Assembly (NCBI GenBank): GCA_036971615.1
Contig: JAYKKR010000003.1
Span: 62,001 to 126,000, forward strand
Direction: 5' to 3'
From: Amyloporia xantha
Taxonomy: Eukaryota > Basidiomycota > Agaricomycetes > Polyporales > Adustoporiaceae
Length of the DNA: 64,000 nt
Part shown: in pieces, positions 1 to 12,547 of the stretch
Position numbering within the stretch: the first letter of the stretch is position 1
How the letters are laid out: each line of letters begins with the position of its first letter
Translations under genes and position numbers: made by a program
Notes under the pieces: model-generated
Seen by the model: only the letters and a program-made list of their open reading frames with translations
The model's database searches: none
Told to the model about the DNA's origin: nothing

Positions 1-301
1 GTTTGGGTATCTTTGGGGACCATTCGAAATTGTGTTTTCCCACTGTGTAGATCCCGGAGCGTGGGTACAGTCGAGGTCGATCAACGCTGGCGCAGATCCG
101 CCTGTCTAGATCCACGCTCATCTGAAGGGTCGAGACCATGGTCATTTCTGCATGCTTTTCGTCGAGGTTCTTTCTACTCTGGTCTCTATGCACAGATGGG
201 CAAGCAGAAGAACCTGACGCTCTTGTGATTCGATAACTGAAACTTTTTTTTCGTCCCTCCCTAATTTGACATCACTTTCGTTGTGTTCTTGAAATGAATA
301 G

Positions 302-1601
302 ATCCATGCATTGGTTACATCTTTCGCGAGGTGCCTAAACACCCATTTGTACCCGCTGCCCCCACTCCTCGCAAGATAGTCATTTTAGGAGATACCTTCG
401 ATCCTTCAGCACTAGTCCCCCTCATAGAATATCCTGAAACCCACATATCCTCCGCTGCGTCAAGTAGGAATGACACTGATGTCCCTGAGGATGGGGATGT
501 ACTAGCCACGCTCCCGACGCCTGTGACTCTGCTCATACATGAAGCCACGGATGCCTACATGCCCCCCTCGGTCGACCCTCAAGAGCGTACCGGTCGAAAC
601 CGCACAGCCGCTATCGTTGATATGAAGACACGTGACCGAGGACACAGTACGCCTGCAATGGCAGGCGCCTTCGCCAAAAGAATTGGCGCAGAAAAACTCG
701 TGTTGAATCACATTGGTGCTCGGTCTGTGTCTATGTTTACCTTCCGCCCTATTACTATTCGTCGCACCCGATATGCTTTCTTTCATTCCGTAGCCTCTCC
801 GTACTAGGAGGATATGCCAACTAATTATCTGTATCGATGGTAGTTTCCCGGCCCCTCCTCATCATCCCCGCTCGCCAGCGGATAAGTTCCGTTTGGCTTG
901 TATGCGCGAAATGGAGCGTCAAGCGATGAACACGTGGGCTCCTTCCATACGCACCAGTGTCCATGCTGCCTACGACTTTATGCGAGTCGTCCTTTCCCCC
1001 AATTATCCCACCCCCGAAGACTGGACACCTTCAGCAAGAGGGGGCCAACATTCCGCCTATCAGACGCATTCCGAAGGGGCTTAGGCAGGATGATTCCATG
1101 ACTCCCGCACAAACGTCGCTCTCTGAGTTTTCAACATCAACGACTCGTGCGCCACCCAGTATTCCGACGGGACCTCGGGCGCTGAGAAAAAAAGTAGATA
1201 CGGACGTAGAGATGTCGGACGCCGCGACAACCTCAGTCGACCCACTGTCTAGCTCCAGAAATCCACCACTCGTATCCACGACGCATAGCCATTCTGAAGC
1301 GGCAAGCGGGACGTCAGTGAGCACAGAGCAGATCCAGCACTCTACGCAGACCCATTTCGAGGCGTCCAGAGATCCAGCAAGTAGCAGTGGAAGTGCACGG
1401 CCCGATAAAGGGAAACGAAGCAGGTCTGGAGAAGGCGGGTCTGGTTTCAATCGTGGTAGAAAGGGAAATGACCGACATCACGGGAGCGAGAGAGGCGGAG
1501 GAGATGGGACACACTCGATGAATTCAAGACCGAGGGACCGAAGACCGCAAGGCGGGCATAGTGACGAGCAGCATGGTACGTTTAAGAGGGCGCGGCCTTG
1601 A
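302..1601 (+). CDS. tRNase Z (ribonuclease Z, long form), 3' part
   Basis: Endonuclease that removes the 3' trailer of precursor tRNAs (metallo-beta-lactamase fold; nucleus and mitochondria in fungi). Three exons close in phase: 302-722, 844-985 and 1035-1601. Visible are RKIVILGDT, then LLIHEATDAY, the zinc-site region RGHSTPAMAG and LVLNHIGAR; the latter continues across the first intron into FPAP and the LACMREMERQA helix, all typical of the C-terminal half of long tRNase Z. The last exon gives a low-complexity Ser/Arg/Gly-rich tail ending KRARP, possibly a nuclear signal. Intron 986-1034 is only 49 nt; without it the frame would stop at 1084. The 5' half lies left of the window; 1-301 probably holds another exon plus an intron ending at 301, but I could not place it. 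Family call is firm, tail structure less so. Confidence 0.86.
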
Positions 1602-3435
1602 AGGAATATGTATATAAAGAAGTAAGCACTTTGTAGAGAAGCGTTCATTGCCAGCTTTACTCCTTACTGCTGCAATTTTACTCGTTCAAAGACGAAGAGT
1701 TGGAGGGTTCACTGATCTCACCACCTCGAGATCAGTTGCAGTCAGTATCGTATGACCCTTTCCTTACTGAGTTTTCTGTGAGCACGCAATAGTGCATATG
1801 AGCAGCCCTAAAAGATAGCAAACAATTCGATTATCCCGCGTCTGTAGTATCTGGATGCCAGCCGTTGATCGAAAGCACTGATCAAGCTCTGCCACAGCAG
1901 TAACTTTGAGACGAATACCAAAACCCACCTCTGATCACACTGACTTGGCGAACCACGAACTGAGGGATTGTATGTCGGACCATCGTGGCCCTAAAGCCCA
2001 AATCAAGAGCACTGTTTTTCATCGGTATAGCATGCATTTGCATAAGGGAGAGAACATCAAACAGAAATGTATCTCCACTGCCAAGCAGCATGAGCCACGG
2101 CGGCCACCGCAGACTAAGATACAACGTACAATCGATAAACAGCAAGCGGCAGGCAGAACAAACAAAGCCGACTGCACAGCACGAATATCAACGCTCACCG
2201 CGAACACGGACAGGATTGAGATTGAGGATGAGACGCGCCTCAGGCTACCTGTTCTTGCGCCTTATGTTGGTCCCATAAGTGGCCTCCTTTACCCGGCGTG
2301 GCTCTCCTTCATCCAACAGACGCAAAACGTGTCCATGAACGGCAGGATAAGGGTCGCCTCCTCGCCCTTGCTCCCAAGCGGGTCGCTCTGCTCGCACCCA
2401 GGCCCGAACCCCATGCGGATGTCATCCTCACGAGCGCGAAGATCGCCCAAGTCGGCGGCCTTGGAGCGGGCGGGACTCGGAGCGCAGGCTCAGCTCCGCC
2501 GGACGCATACCAGAGTCCAGCGCACTGTCCCCGACACACCCTACCCTCGTATCACATGTCCGCAGTGCCGAACGAAGCCTCCATGGGCAGGAAGTGCGCA
2601 TGCTCTGCGGCGAAGAGGCGAAATGGGTCCTCCATAGCTATGGGCTGCCGCGCGCGCGCGATGCTGTGGGCTGTCTGGGCGCGTCGACGTGCAGACGCAC
2701 TGCACCTTCGGAGTGGCCCCGGGGCCCGCGATCCTGCAGCTCGAGCTCGTAGCGAGGCGCGAGCGCGACGGGTGTACATCTCACGACGCACGTCTCCCCG
2801 ACGAGGGGAGCCCCATCCGGCACTCCAGACGGTTCGCAAACGGATGCGGGGTCCCAGGAGGGACACGATGAGGTCCCGTTGCGAAATACAGCATGTCGCC
2901 TCACGCGGTCCACGGGGACACGGGAAAGGCGGTCGTGTGCTCTGAGTCGGGAGGGTCCGCAAGCTCGGCCCCGCGGCCATGTGAGGGGTGTCTATATGCT
3001 CTCCGCGCTGCTAGCATGCTGTGCAAGTGAGCTTGCCCTCGGTCCATCACAGGAGGACGGCGGTGAGGAGAGGGTGCCTTCGCAGCTCGGTCGTCGGTTC
3101 GCTCATTGCGTCATCCCGGCACGTTGAGGCAGACATAATATAGGGCAATTGGACTCAAGGGCTCACCGAGTCTCGCGCTGCTCTAGTGCGGCCGGGCAGG
3201 GCAACGGCGTTCAGCCGAAACCGCACAGCTCCCAGCAACACCATCGACACAGACGTGACTGTCCCTGTTGCAGCTGGGCGCGACGTCGACGGCACTCCAC
3301 TGCAACGACATCTCCGACGTCAAACAGATATATCAGCTGCGCCCCGCACGCGTGGCCCGACATACACACAACAGACCCGTCCCGACGACGTCACACATGC
3401 ACGCGCGCTCTGGCACGGACGTCAAGCGTGCCCAT
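1602..3435. other. no recognised gene; GC-rich stretch
   Basis: After the tRNase Z stop there is a short AT-richer stretch and then very GC-rich DNA (about 2280-3435). Several overlapping open frames occur on both strands at 2298-2980, but they overlap one another, are Arg/Ala/Pro-rich as GC-rich random frames are, and show no motif I recognise. I see no supported gene here; a promoter or lineage-specific exon cannot be excluded. Confidence 0.5.
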
Positions 3436-4677
3436 TCAAGGCGAGACACCGCGCACAGACGACGCCTCGCGCCGGTCCGCGTCCCCCGCCTGGCCCTCAC
3501 GATCGGGCGTCGCGCGTCTTCGCTCCTTGCTCTCTCCGTCGCGGCCCTTGCGCTGCCCGCCCCGCCGATCGCGCTCCCTCCGCGCGTACTCCTCCACCTT
3601 CCCATCGCGCCACCGCGCCTCCTCCTCCCTCAGCCCGCCGGGCAAGAACACGGGGATGAGCGCGAGCCCGACGCGCGGCTCGACCGCCTCCGCCATCTGC
3701 AGCGCGCGGAACACCTTCTCCCCGTACACCACGCGCGTCTCCTCCCTCTCAAAATGGAACCCCAGCGCGCCGGGCGTCCTCCGCGCCCCCGCCGCGACGC
3801 CGTTCTGCAGCATCCCGAGCGCGCCGACCGCGAGCGAGTACCACGCGTCCGTCTCCAGCCCCTCGACCGTGAGCAGGTGCACGAGCCACAGCAGCGCGAG
3901 TGCGGCGGCCGCGCCGATCGTGTGGTGCGCGCGCTTGGCCCGTGCGGCCGCGAGGTCCTCGAGCTGCAGCCCGCAGCCGTCGCTGCACACGACGAGGACG
4001 GCGTCCGCGCCGTTCCCGCGCGTGAGGCACACGACCTCGCGCTTCCCCGGGCGCAGGCGGCGCGCGGCCCACTTCTCCGCAGACCACTGGGGCAGCGCGG
4101 TGGTGGCGAGCGCGAGGGCCGTCCCGCCGCAGGTGAGGATGAGGATCAGCCAGTTGCCGTTGAGCGCTGCGGGGACGGCGGCGATGCCGAGCTGGAGCGC
4201 GATGGTGACGACGCCCGAGTAGTAGACCCAGTCGCGCGTGGGCACGCCGGGCGTGCGGGTGCGCGACGTGCGCAGGAAGCAGACGGTGAGCCCGCGGTCG
4301 TGCTCGGTGCGTGGCGGCTCGTAGTCGCGGACGAGGCGGCCCAGGGCCCAGGAGCGGATGCTGCGCACGCTGCCCGTGTTGGCGTTGATGAGGACGGACG
4401 GGCAGTCTGCCGCGGGCATGAGCTGGCCATCGCCGACGGCGGCGAGGACGGCGGAGAAGGCGTACGCGACCCAGCCGAAGGAGAACGCGACGGGCGCGAG
4501 GGTGCACGGGGCCGTGCCGGCGAGGGACGCGAGCGCGCACTGGACGATGTCTCCGCCGATGATCATGAGGATGGTGAGGATGTCGCTGGGGTTACGCCAT
4601 TGGGCACGGACGTCTGCAAAGTCGGCGTGCGCTTGGGACGTGCGGCGAGGGAGGAGGAAGGCCATCGGTGCGGGCAT
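3436..4677 (-). CDS. conserved fungal multi-pass membrane protein, unknown function
   Basis: A single uninterrupted frame of 413 residues from the chosen Met at 4677. I recognise the pattern of a widespread, uncharacterised fungal integral membrane family: QWRNPSDILTILMIIGGDIV near the N-terminus, AFSFGWVAYAFSAVLAAVGD, an INANTGSVRSIRSWALGRL segment, ALPQWSAEKWAARR and CLTRGNGADAVLVV. Around six hydrophobic segments are visible (residues ~30-60, ~65-85, ~165-185, ~190-215, ~275-300 and ~305-325), followed by a very basic Arg/Glu-rich tail. The frame is open upstream to 5022, but the extra ~115 residues are unlike the family, so a start at 4677 (MPAPMAFLL) or 4665 is preferred. No function should be assigned; no neighbour suggests one. 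Confidence 0.8.
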   Translation of the reverse strand: MPAPMAFLLPRRTSQAHADFADVRAQWRNPSDILTILMIIGGDIVQCALASLAGTAPCTLAPVAFSFGWVAYAFSAVLAAVGDGQLMPAADCPSVLINANTGSVRSIRSWALGRLVRDYEPPRTEHDRGLTVCFLRTSRTRTPGVPTRDWVYYSGVVTIALQLGIAAVPAALNGNWLILILTCGGTALALATTALPQWSAEKWAARRLRPGKREVVCLTRGNGADAVLVVCSDGCGLQLEDLAAARAKRAHHTIGAAAALALLWLVHLLTVEGLETDAWYSLAVGALGMLQNGVAAGARRTPGALGFHFEREETRVVYGEKVFRALQMAEAVEPRVGLALIPVFLPGGLREEEARWRDGKVEEYARRERDRRGGQRKGRDGESKERRRATPDREGQAGDADRREASSVRGVSP

Positions 4678-7600
4678 GAGCGTGCGGGCATCAGACTCGG
4701 TGCTCAGGGCTGTAGAGCGGGGCAGATCCTGCATCAGCATGCGAGCGTTAGCCGGCAAGCGACGGTCACGGGGCGCGAGGAGGGCATGAAAGACAACATA
4801 CGCATTAGGAAGGACCATTGCCATATACAGAAATCGACCTCGACGCTCTAGACGCTGACTCCTCCTCGTAGCCCAATTGGTTAGTGGACTTGCTGTAGCA
4901 CCACGTCGGCAGACGTCGAATACGCTCTCCTTCGGGCATCCCCGAGGTTTGTCCGACGTCCGCAGCTCAGACGCGCCGACATCGCCCTCTCCCTCCTCCC
5001 TATCCAACGCCACCATCCGCACCGCCTACTCTATTCCAGCCACCGCTGAGCATGCCCCTCAGCTTCAGACGCCCAGTTTCCTGTGAGTCTCTCAACCCTC
5101 TCCCATTCCCATTCTCCCATATCCACCTCTCGCAATGCACCCCAACTGAGTGCGTACCTGCCGATACGAACACCCTCGACGGATGAACGACACGCCAACG
5201 CGCTCATCAGCGTGAGCATGCAACAGCATAGCCCACGGCCTGCTTCCAAAAGACGAACGCCGGCATTCAACGCGTCGTCCACCCGTCGACCTCCGCGAGA
5301 CTCACCCCCACGCCAACTACTCACGCGCTCAACGCGCCCGTCCGACTGATCGACTAGCTCAACGCTCAAAGTAGCGCGGAAGGGTGTGGATGGGAGGCGA
5401 GGCGAGCTGACGAGAAGAGGAGAGGGGGAGGGGTGAGGTGAGGCAGGCTGGAGATGGAGGCTGGAGGTGGAGGCTAGAAGGTCGATGCTTGACGGTCGAT
5501 GGCGGACGGACGTGTGAGCAGCCGCAGGAGGGTTTGAGCAGCGGTGGGCACTGGGTGAGCGGTCATCACACGGGTTCGTTGAGGCGCGGAGGGAGAGTCG
5601 AGAACGGCCGGAGGGATTGGCTGGTCCGTCAGTGCTCGCGAGGAGCACAGAGCGCGAAGAAGGTTGGCGCTTTGTCCCTTCGTGCCTGCTGACGGCTTGT
5701 TATTTGTAGAGTTGTACGCGAGCGGATGCGTCCAGCGTCGGGCGATTGCTGTCCCTTGGACTACGAGTATCGCTCGGCGCTGACAGTCTGCAGCGCCGAC
5801 CTCGCCAGCCGCGCTCAAGCTCTGAAGACTCAAGCCGTCCATGCGCACCCTTAAAGCGCATCCGAAGACCTCTGGCATCCCCTGCCTGCACGCCTTGCTC
5901 GGCTCTCTCAGGCAGCACCCCAGCACCCGTCTACTCCCGTCTCTCAAAGCAATACGACTATCCGGTACGACGGTCCCCTCCGCGTCGTCCAGCCTATCAG
6001 CCCGGCAGCGCCCCGACGACGGTGCAGCGATGCAACCTCAGCTGGCCAATTCGCGCTCCGAGCTCTATCCTCAACTGAAGGCGGACGGCCAATGGACACA
6101 GCAAGCGAGTGCGCACGTTCGAACGTTCGTGCAGCGGGCGAGACCAGAAACGGCGCGAGCCGACCCAGGGATCCTGTGCACCGCGAGCTGCTATGCCGCG
6201 CCGTCTCCTTTTCGACCAGAACAGAGCTCACGCTCCTCCCGCCCTTGAGCACTCGGCAGCGGCATGCCCATCTCCATCTCCCATCCGACTCTACTCTTGG
6301 CCCCGTCCCATCCTACGCTCGGTAAGTGATACCATCATCTTTACTAACGGCAGCCCGCCCTCTCGTTCATCCCTTCCGGCTCGACTATCCGCGCACAGCT
6401 CTCGAACGCGCTTGGCACCGCCAGTCGTTCTCGTCCATGTGCGCCCGGAGCTCGGTACTAATCAGGCTATCTAGCTACTCTTGCGAGGGACGGCGCGTCG
6501 TCACGCGGCGAGACGGAGGAGACGAGCAGAGCCGACGATGCTGCTGTGCCTCAGTCTGAGGACTGGACGCAGAGACGTCGCAACCCGCTCAGGGTGCTCG
6601 TCTCACGCAGTGTGTTCTTGAGCGACCCTGTGGATCAAAATGGACGGACGTCCATGATTCTTACAAAGTAACCTCAAAACCACAACGTCGCCCCCTCCCT
6701 GTCACGTAGCCGTTCCCTTCATACAACTTGAGATCGTCCTCTCCCGTGTTCCTGTTTATACACCTGTCCCACGGAGTCCCTCATTCCTTTCCATCACTCT
6801 ACTCACAGAAGTCATGCGTACGGCCCACTACAGTACAAACAGCAGCTGTCAGATTTATGACGGTTATAAGCATCCTTACACAGTCACCTCTCAGGTGTGA
6901 GTCCTCTAATTCATTACATCCAACACTGCAGCGACCACAGGGGGCGCAACGAGTTGGAGGAATAGGACTCGCGTCCGACTGGGAAGCACGTACCGCTGCG
7001 ATGACGCTGGCCAGTCAACGCGACAAGGACGAATGCGACGCTGCTGAAGGTGTCACTCATGACGAGCAAAGGAAAATCTGGCACTGCGGCTTGTGAGCAG
7101 AGCTTGGGAGAACTTGGACACACACAGTGAGGCCCCCTAGGGCCTAATATATTATGTAGAGCGGCGACCCCGGTAATTCAAGTGAGTTCCGTACGCTGCA
7201 GCTTTCACCTGTCTAACTATCTAACAATAGCTGTCAGATCGACAATGTTGAGAAAGAGGAAGAAAAAGCACAAAATTTCCACATGTTCACGAAAACCATC
7301 GGGGGACCGTGATGCATGGCGACTATACGCACTCGAGCAGGTGTCCGAGACGGCCTTCATGTTATGTCTGGGCTCAGATGAAAAGCGAAATCAGAATTCG
7401 ACCCTATCGCGAGCGCGCCAGCTGTCCGTGCAAGGCTCATACAGCGTACAACCAGGGTGACGGCGCGAGCAGTCCCGGCAGACGCAGCATACGCCGTACG
7501 GAGCGCTCGAGCGACAAGTGCAAGATCATTCTAGACCGAGGACGACCTCGGTGCGATCGAGGTGCGATGGCATTGACAATGCTTGGCTATCTAGACTGAC

Positions 7601-8155
7601 AAACGGCAGGGGGGAATCTGCGGTCGATCGCTCAGGAACGCACGTATAAACAAACAAGCAGGAAATGGAGTGAGTCCGGTGTACAGTAAATGAGCCGCGG
7701 TACCCGCCACGCGCAGGTCGGCGATATTTTCGGGTACCACATACGAGCCCGACTGCTTACTACCCACTGGTACAGGTTCCTGCCGTGAAAGTACAGGAGT
7801 TCACCGCGCAGTGGGCAAACCCAATAGGTTACCACAAACGAGTTCTCCTCGCGCGTGCCTTTCCGTCATGCTCAACACACCGCCGACGGCCTGCGTTTGC
7901 TGTAGAATACAGGAGCGCATATGCATACCGTCCAGCATAGGACTGCGACTGCATCCTCAAACCCGGTGTAACAAAAAAGAAGGCGTGAGTGTAACACCGG
8001 CCGATCGATCCAATAACAGCCCAATTTGGTAAGGGCGCGTTCCGTCGAACATTCGAGTCGGGACTGTGCCAGTGTACCTTGGCATCGGTGGCTGGGCAGG
8101 CCCGCACTAGTACTTACTGTCAGCCGCCTTGTTCGCCACCATCCCTGGCCGGAAA
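4678..8155. other. gene-poor region, nothing recognised
   Basis: About 3.5 kb between the membrane-protein gene and the secreted-protein gene. Open frames of 100-200 codons exist on both strands (for example 5031-5648 on the minus strand) but are Ser/Pro/Arg-rich, lack known motifs and overlap competing frames. A sequence near 4868 fits a pol III A-box consensus but no tRNA fold follows. From about 6600 onwards the base composition becomes more balanced and frames shorter. Confidence 0.5.
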
Positions 8156-8161
8156 TATAAG
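8156..8161 (+). promoter_or_regulatory. candidate TATA box of the secreted-protein gene
   Basis: TATAAG lies 157 nt upstream of the ATG at 8318, a plausible core-promoter position allowing for a 5' leader of about 100-130 nt. Placement only; no other promoter element was assigned. Confidence 0.45.
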
Positions 8162-8317
8162 CCAAACGCCATCCTCGCTATGTGAACCCCGTCGTTCGTC
8201 GTTTGTCCCCGCAAGCCACGCCGTCCTCAAGACCGCGCGACACAGTCACCTACGCTCGTTCAATCCAAACCACTCCTTTACCCCACCCACGGTCCACCAC
8301 CACTCGTGCCTTCCGCA

Positions 8318-9663
8318 ATGCGTTTCTCCGTGCTCGCAGCCCTCGCCGCCGCGCCCGCTTTGGCACTCGCGGACGCGCTCCCCCCGACTCGCACAGTGGC
8401 CAAGTCGCTCCTCCAGGGACGCGCGCCCGCGGACACGTTCAACCCGATCAAGATCGACCTCGACCCGAGCACCTTCGCGACGAGGGGGTTGCTCCCGAAC
8501 AGGGCCCACCAAGCGCGTGCGATCAACCCCGTCGAGGTAGACCTGAACCCCATCGCGCTGTCCCACAGCGTCCCGATGTCCAACGCACAGCGGCTCGCGA
8601 GGGGGCTGTCTCCCAACAGGCCGCGATTCCACCGCGCCGGTGCGTCCATCCCCTGCTGCAGGGTCAGCGCGTGCAGTCATCAGTCATTAACAACACCCTG
8701 ACAACCCTGCAGCTCGCGACCTCTTGCCCCGCGCCTCGCCCACCCCCACGGTCGTATCGGACCCGTGCACGACCACCACGGGCACCATCTCCATCGCTGG
8801 AGCGGCGATCACCGCCCCGGCATTCGTCTCGCGCGTCCCGAACTCATATGGCCAGTACGGGATCACGAGCGACGCGAGCAGCGCGCTCCTGGTGCAATAC
8901 ACCAACTGCGGTCATGCAACCTCCGGGCCTGTCGACCTCGTCACGCTCGTGAGTGGTCCGTGCGGTAGCACACATCGCTGACGCTGACGCGCACCTGTCT
9001 CGCCGCTGCAGAACGGGATCGCCGACTTCGACTATCTGGGCGCGATCACCGGTGCCGCGAGCCCGTCGGGGATCCTCTCGGCCGGAACGAGCGCCTACGC
9101 GTACATTGGCGGGACCACACAGAGTGCGTCCCCTCCGTGACTGAGCATGTATCGCGTCTCTGAGTTTTCTTCTGTCCCCCGTGCCGTCCCCTGTCCCTGA
9201 TATTATTCCCATCCACACTCACTCACTCACTCACTCACTCACTCACTCACTCACCGGCGACGCTCAGCCGCTCCCGGTGCGCCTCCCCAAGCCGGGTCAA
9301 ATTCATTCTCGTTCGCGGCAAACGCACCGGAGAGCATAGAGAGCGCGATCTGGCTCTTGGACAGCGCAAGCGGGGCGCTCGTTCCGCAGTGGATCAACCC
9401 CGACGGAAGTGCGTATGCCCTTTTTTTGCGGTTGCTTCGGGGGTAGAGATTCTCGGGTGCTGATAAAACATGCATTCACAGGCGCGCCCGTGGTAAGCAT
9501 CATGTACAACGAGGCAGCTACGTCGTTATTGCTCACGGGCAGCCCCGCGGCGTTTGTGGCGGAGTTCGGCACGAGTCCTATCGTGGTGCGTCTCGTCTAT
9601 GTCATGCAACCGGGATATGCTGATGACCATGTCTTACAGACGTTCGCGTTCGTTGAGTCTTGA
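8318..9663 (+). CDS. secreted protein of a Polyporales hypothetical family, six exons
   Basis: Exons 8318-8639, 8713-8948, 9012-9123, 9268-9408, 9482-9585 and 9640-9663 all join in phase to a 312-residue protein. Residues 1-19 form a signal peptide (MRFSVLAALAAAPALALAD). An Arg/Pro-rich pro-like region with NAQRLARGLSPNRPR follows, then a Ser/Thr/Gly-rich beta-type domain with GTISIAGAAI, FDYLGAITGA, SNSFSFAANAPESIESAIW, PQWINPDGS and a short FAFVES end. I recognise this as a family common as predicted secreted proteins in polypores; function unknown, presumably extracellular. The third intron contains a long ACTC microsatellite. Intact as read; every intron is GT..AG and 54-144 nt. Confidence 0.87.
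9217..9254 (+). repeat. (ACTC)n microsatellite inside an intron
   Basis: About nine to ten uninterrupted ACTC units within intron 9124-9267 of the secreted-protein gene; this intron (144 nt) is about twice the length of the gene's others. The array stops 13 nt before the acceptor AG at 9266-9267, so length changes might affect splicing. Confidence 0.95.
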
Positions 9664-11374
9664 GTGATGATGCATTTCAGTCCTCGGGCACGGTAGATGA
9701 GTAGTCTCACTGTGCACTGGATCATTGTCCAACTCCATAAAGTATCTCACCGACTGGGAGGCAGTGTTGTATGACGAGACCATATATATTGGGCGTGGTC
9801 TGACAGACGCAGTGGATAATGGTAGAAGGACCGCGACACTAATTTCGAACATCATGCTCCGTTTCATGAGGGTCGTGAGTGTAAGCATGAAGGTGGCGAT
9901 TCACAGCCAGAGGCCATCTGCCATGTCCGACGTGACCTGTGCCAGGAGTAATCAAGGAGCATCAACTCCAGAGTCGATTGAGACCATTCAAGCGTCTATC
10001 GAGTGGGTATAGACTGCCTGAGTTTCGCGTCTCGCGAACCTGCCAGTGTGGTATCTCTCTGAAGCCGCTACCACTAGTACTTACGGTTTCCACAAACCTA
10101 GATTCGCGTCGTCACTTGCGTTGCGTTGCGACTGTGCGTTATTTTGTCTCGAGATCATCCTTTACAGCGAGAATTCCTAGAGTCTCGCATTCGGAGTGGC
10201 CAGACCTGGAGAGGTTCAAGCAACGGAGATCAGGAGGCCGATCGCAAAGCCTTTGGCGCGGCATCTTCCGGTAAATAAGGTCGGCGTCTACTCTATGTTC
10301 TATGACTTGCAACTGATCCGACGTAGAGGATTGGTGAATAGCACTGGTTGAGCACTGGTTGGAATAAGTAAATCTCAATCCGCCTCATTTGATCCCGGAT
10401 ATTGAATCTATTCAACAGCAGGATGGACTGATCAATATTGCTTGTTGCATAAAGGCGATTGTCTTTCAATATTTATTGGGTGACCATGTCCTTCCTCGTC
10501 GCATCGTCAATTATCGGCGTCGGGTAGGATTCGACGAGGGAACATTATGCGGTGCTACGGTACTTTGGCTGTATCCATAATTAATATCAAGAATCTTTTC
10601 TGACCTCTTCGTTCTCTTTGTGATACACGCACATACCAACCGCCAACCGATCTAGGAATGGTTGCCCTTCAAGTAAATTGTGGCTACAACATTTGCTGTC
10701 TTCAGCATCGAGGGCTGGGTCCAATAGCCATGGACTCTCTGTATCTTCTTAGGACTAGCTTCGTCATCTCCGTTGGGTATATCACATACTGTCTGTCACT
10801 CAAGGTTTTGAGGTATGCATGTCCGCAGTCACCCTTGACCGGCCGTGCATCCCCCGCTCAAGGACAAGTCAAACGATCTCATTCACAGCTCAGACAAAGT
10901 CCAATGGTGGGAAGGCTGTCGGTCCCGCTTCTCTCTTACTACGCAATGATCTCTTCGATAATCGCTCTGGCTGAATATTCACGTCTCATCGTGCCTCATA
11001 GGACGCCGTAGGACGCCAGACATTCACTAATACGCTCTCTTACCTTGCCACCTACCCGAAGTATATCGAGCCCTTACACATCGACGTCGAGACGGTCGGA
11101 CCAAGGCAGCCATCGGAAGGATGCACAGAGACGACAGCTTCATCAAGGGAACGCAGAGGCTGGCCTGACTTCTGGCTAGTCAGTCTTGGACTCGTTTAAG
11201 CTCCTGTTCCCATGCCTTTTGACGTAGTTTTGGTGCCTTCAGCGGTGTTAAATGGACTCTTGGCCATCGAATATGGGACAGACACCGTAAGGTTGAGCAC
11301 TTATCATATCCCGTACTCCGACTTCATTCTTCACACATGTGAATATAATTTCGGTGGTGGACTCTACGGCGCAT
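9664..11374. other. no recognised gene
   Basis: Between the secreted-protein gene and the 3' end of the broken DUF6533 gene. Short frames of 60-120 codons occur on the plus strand (about 9725-10274, 10658-11011 and 11212-11580). None has a motif I know; the last overlaps the antisense of the DUF6533 tail. Confidence 0.5.
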
Positions 11375-12547
11375 TTATACCTCAGTACGGGAATCAAGGC
11401 CAAGACCATCTATCAAATGCTCTTTCACAAACCGTGGAACTTCCGAAAAGTCACTCCAGTCTTCCTCTCCCTCCTCGTAGCCCTCATTCTCCCCAGACGG
11501 TGTGGAGTCATCTAATGTCAAGGGGCCATGCCTGGTTTCAAACGGCTCGAAGTTCACAGATGCTCCAAGATTGCCTATGACTCTTGTGGAAAAGCTGACA
11601 GTCGACATTGCGCCTTGGTCGTCAGACACGTCTCCCGAGGTGGCGAATACTTATCGCAGATTCAGAAACATGCGCGAGATGAGAATGATTGTGAAGCTAG
11701 AATGTGATTAGGGATTTGTGAGCCCACGCGCTGCAAGTTCATAGCTCAGGGGGAATAGCGAATCACGTACACATCGACTATCGGTGACATTTGTTGGAAC
11801 ACCTAGTAGATATGTCAGTATCTATATTTCACCTTGAAATGTTGTATGCATACATATGTTGATTGCAGTGCGATGTCGATTACGTTGAGTAATAGCAGTA
11901 TCCTAATGAAAGAATTAATTGCGATCCTGCATTGCTCCTCTGACACGATGAAAGCATACCCGAAATAGATAGAACCTAGATGATCTGTCAAGACACATAC
12001 TATAAGCACCATGATTAAGAACGTACCGTCTCTCAGAAGCAATGTACTTATGGGAACCCTCATTTGGGCCTCATCGGCTAGCTTCTTCACCCCATACGTT
12101 GTGCGCCAGATACACACCAAAACGAGCGCATCAGCGGCGATGACGCATATGCGAGAGGCAATTGTTACTGTTGCGAATCAGTACTGGACAATCTACCAAT
12201 GCAAACACGCTCTCACATCTGGAGAAGTATGTATCAGGGGCATAATCATAGGACGGGCCATCGGACCAACCTATTCTGCAAACTGAGAGAGATATTATAA
12301 TATATTTCACACTGGCATCCAACAGGGAGAAGCTGGTTCACGTAGACAAGCTGTGTTATCTCATACTGCAACGAGGATTAGATATGAGCACTACTATGGG
12401 TGATATAGACTTACGATATCCGCAACGACCTGTAATAAATACAGCCCTAAGATGATCGACGGTAGTAGCTATCGACGTCCGTTGATAGCGTATGCACGCA
12501 AAGCCGAAATCACTACACGCCGGCATAGTCAGACGGTGGGCGCAATG

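Noticed and set aside
1906..3127. Long overlapping open frames on both strands
   Set aside because: GC-rich composition removes stops in all frames; no domain, no preferred frame, no splice logic.
3268..4851. A 527-codon plus-strand open frame opposite the membrane-protein gene
   Set aside because: Arg/Ala/Glu-rich antisense of a GC-rich coding sequence with strong third-position bias; the minus strand has the conserved family motifs.
4868..4945. A-box match TAGCCCAATTGG suggesting a tRNA
   Set aside because: No acceptable B box, D-stem or acceptor-stem pairing at the right spacing.
5031..5648. 205-codon minus-strand frame
   Set aside because: Ser/Pro/Arg-rich with no similarity known to me and competing frames on the other strand.
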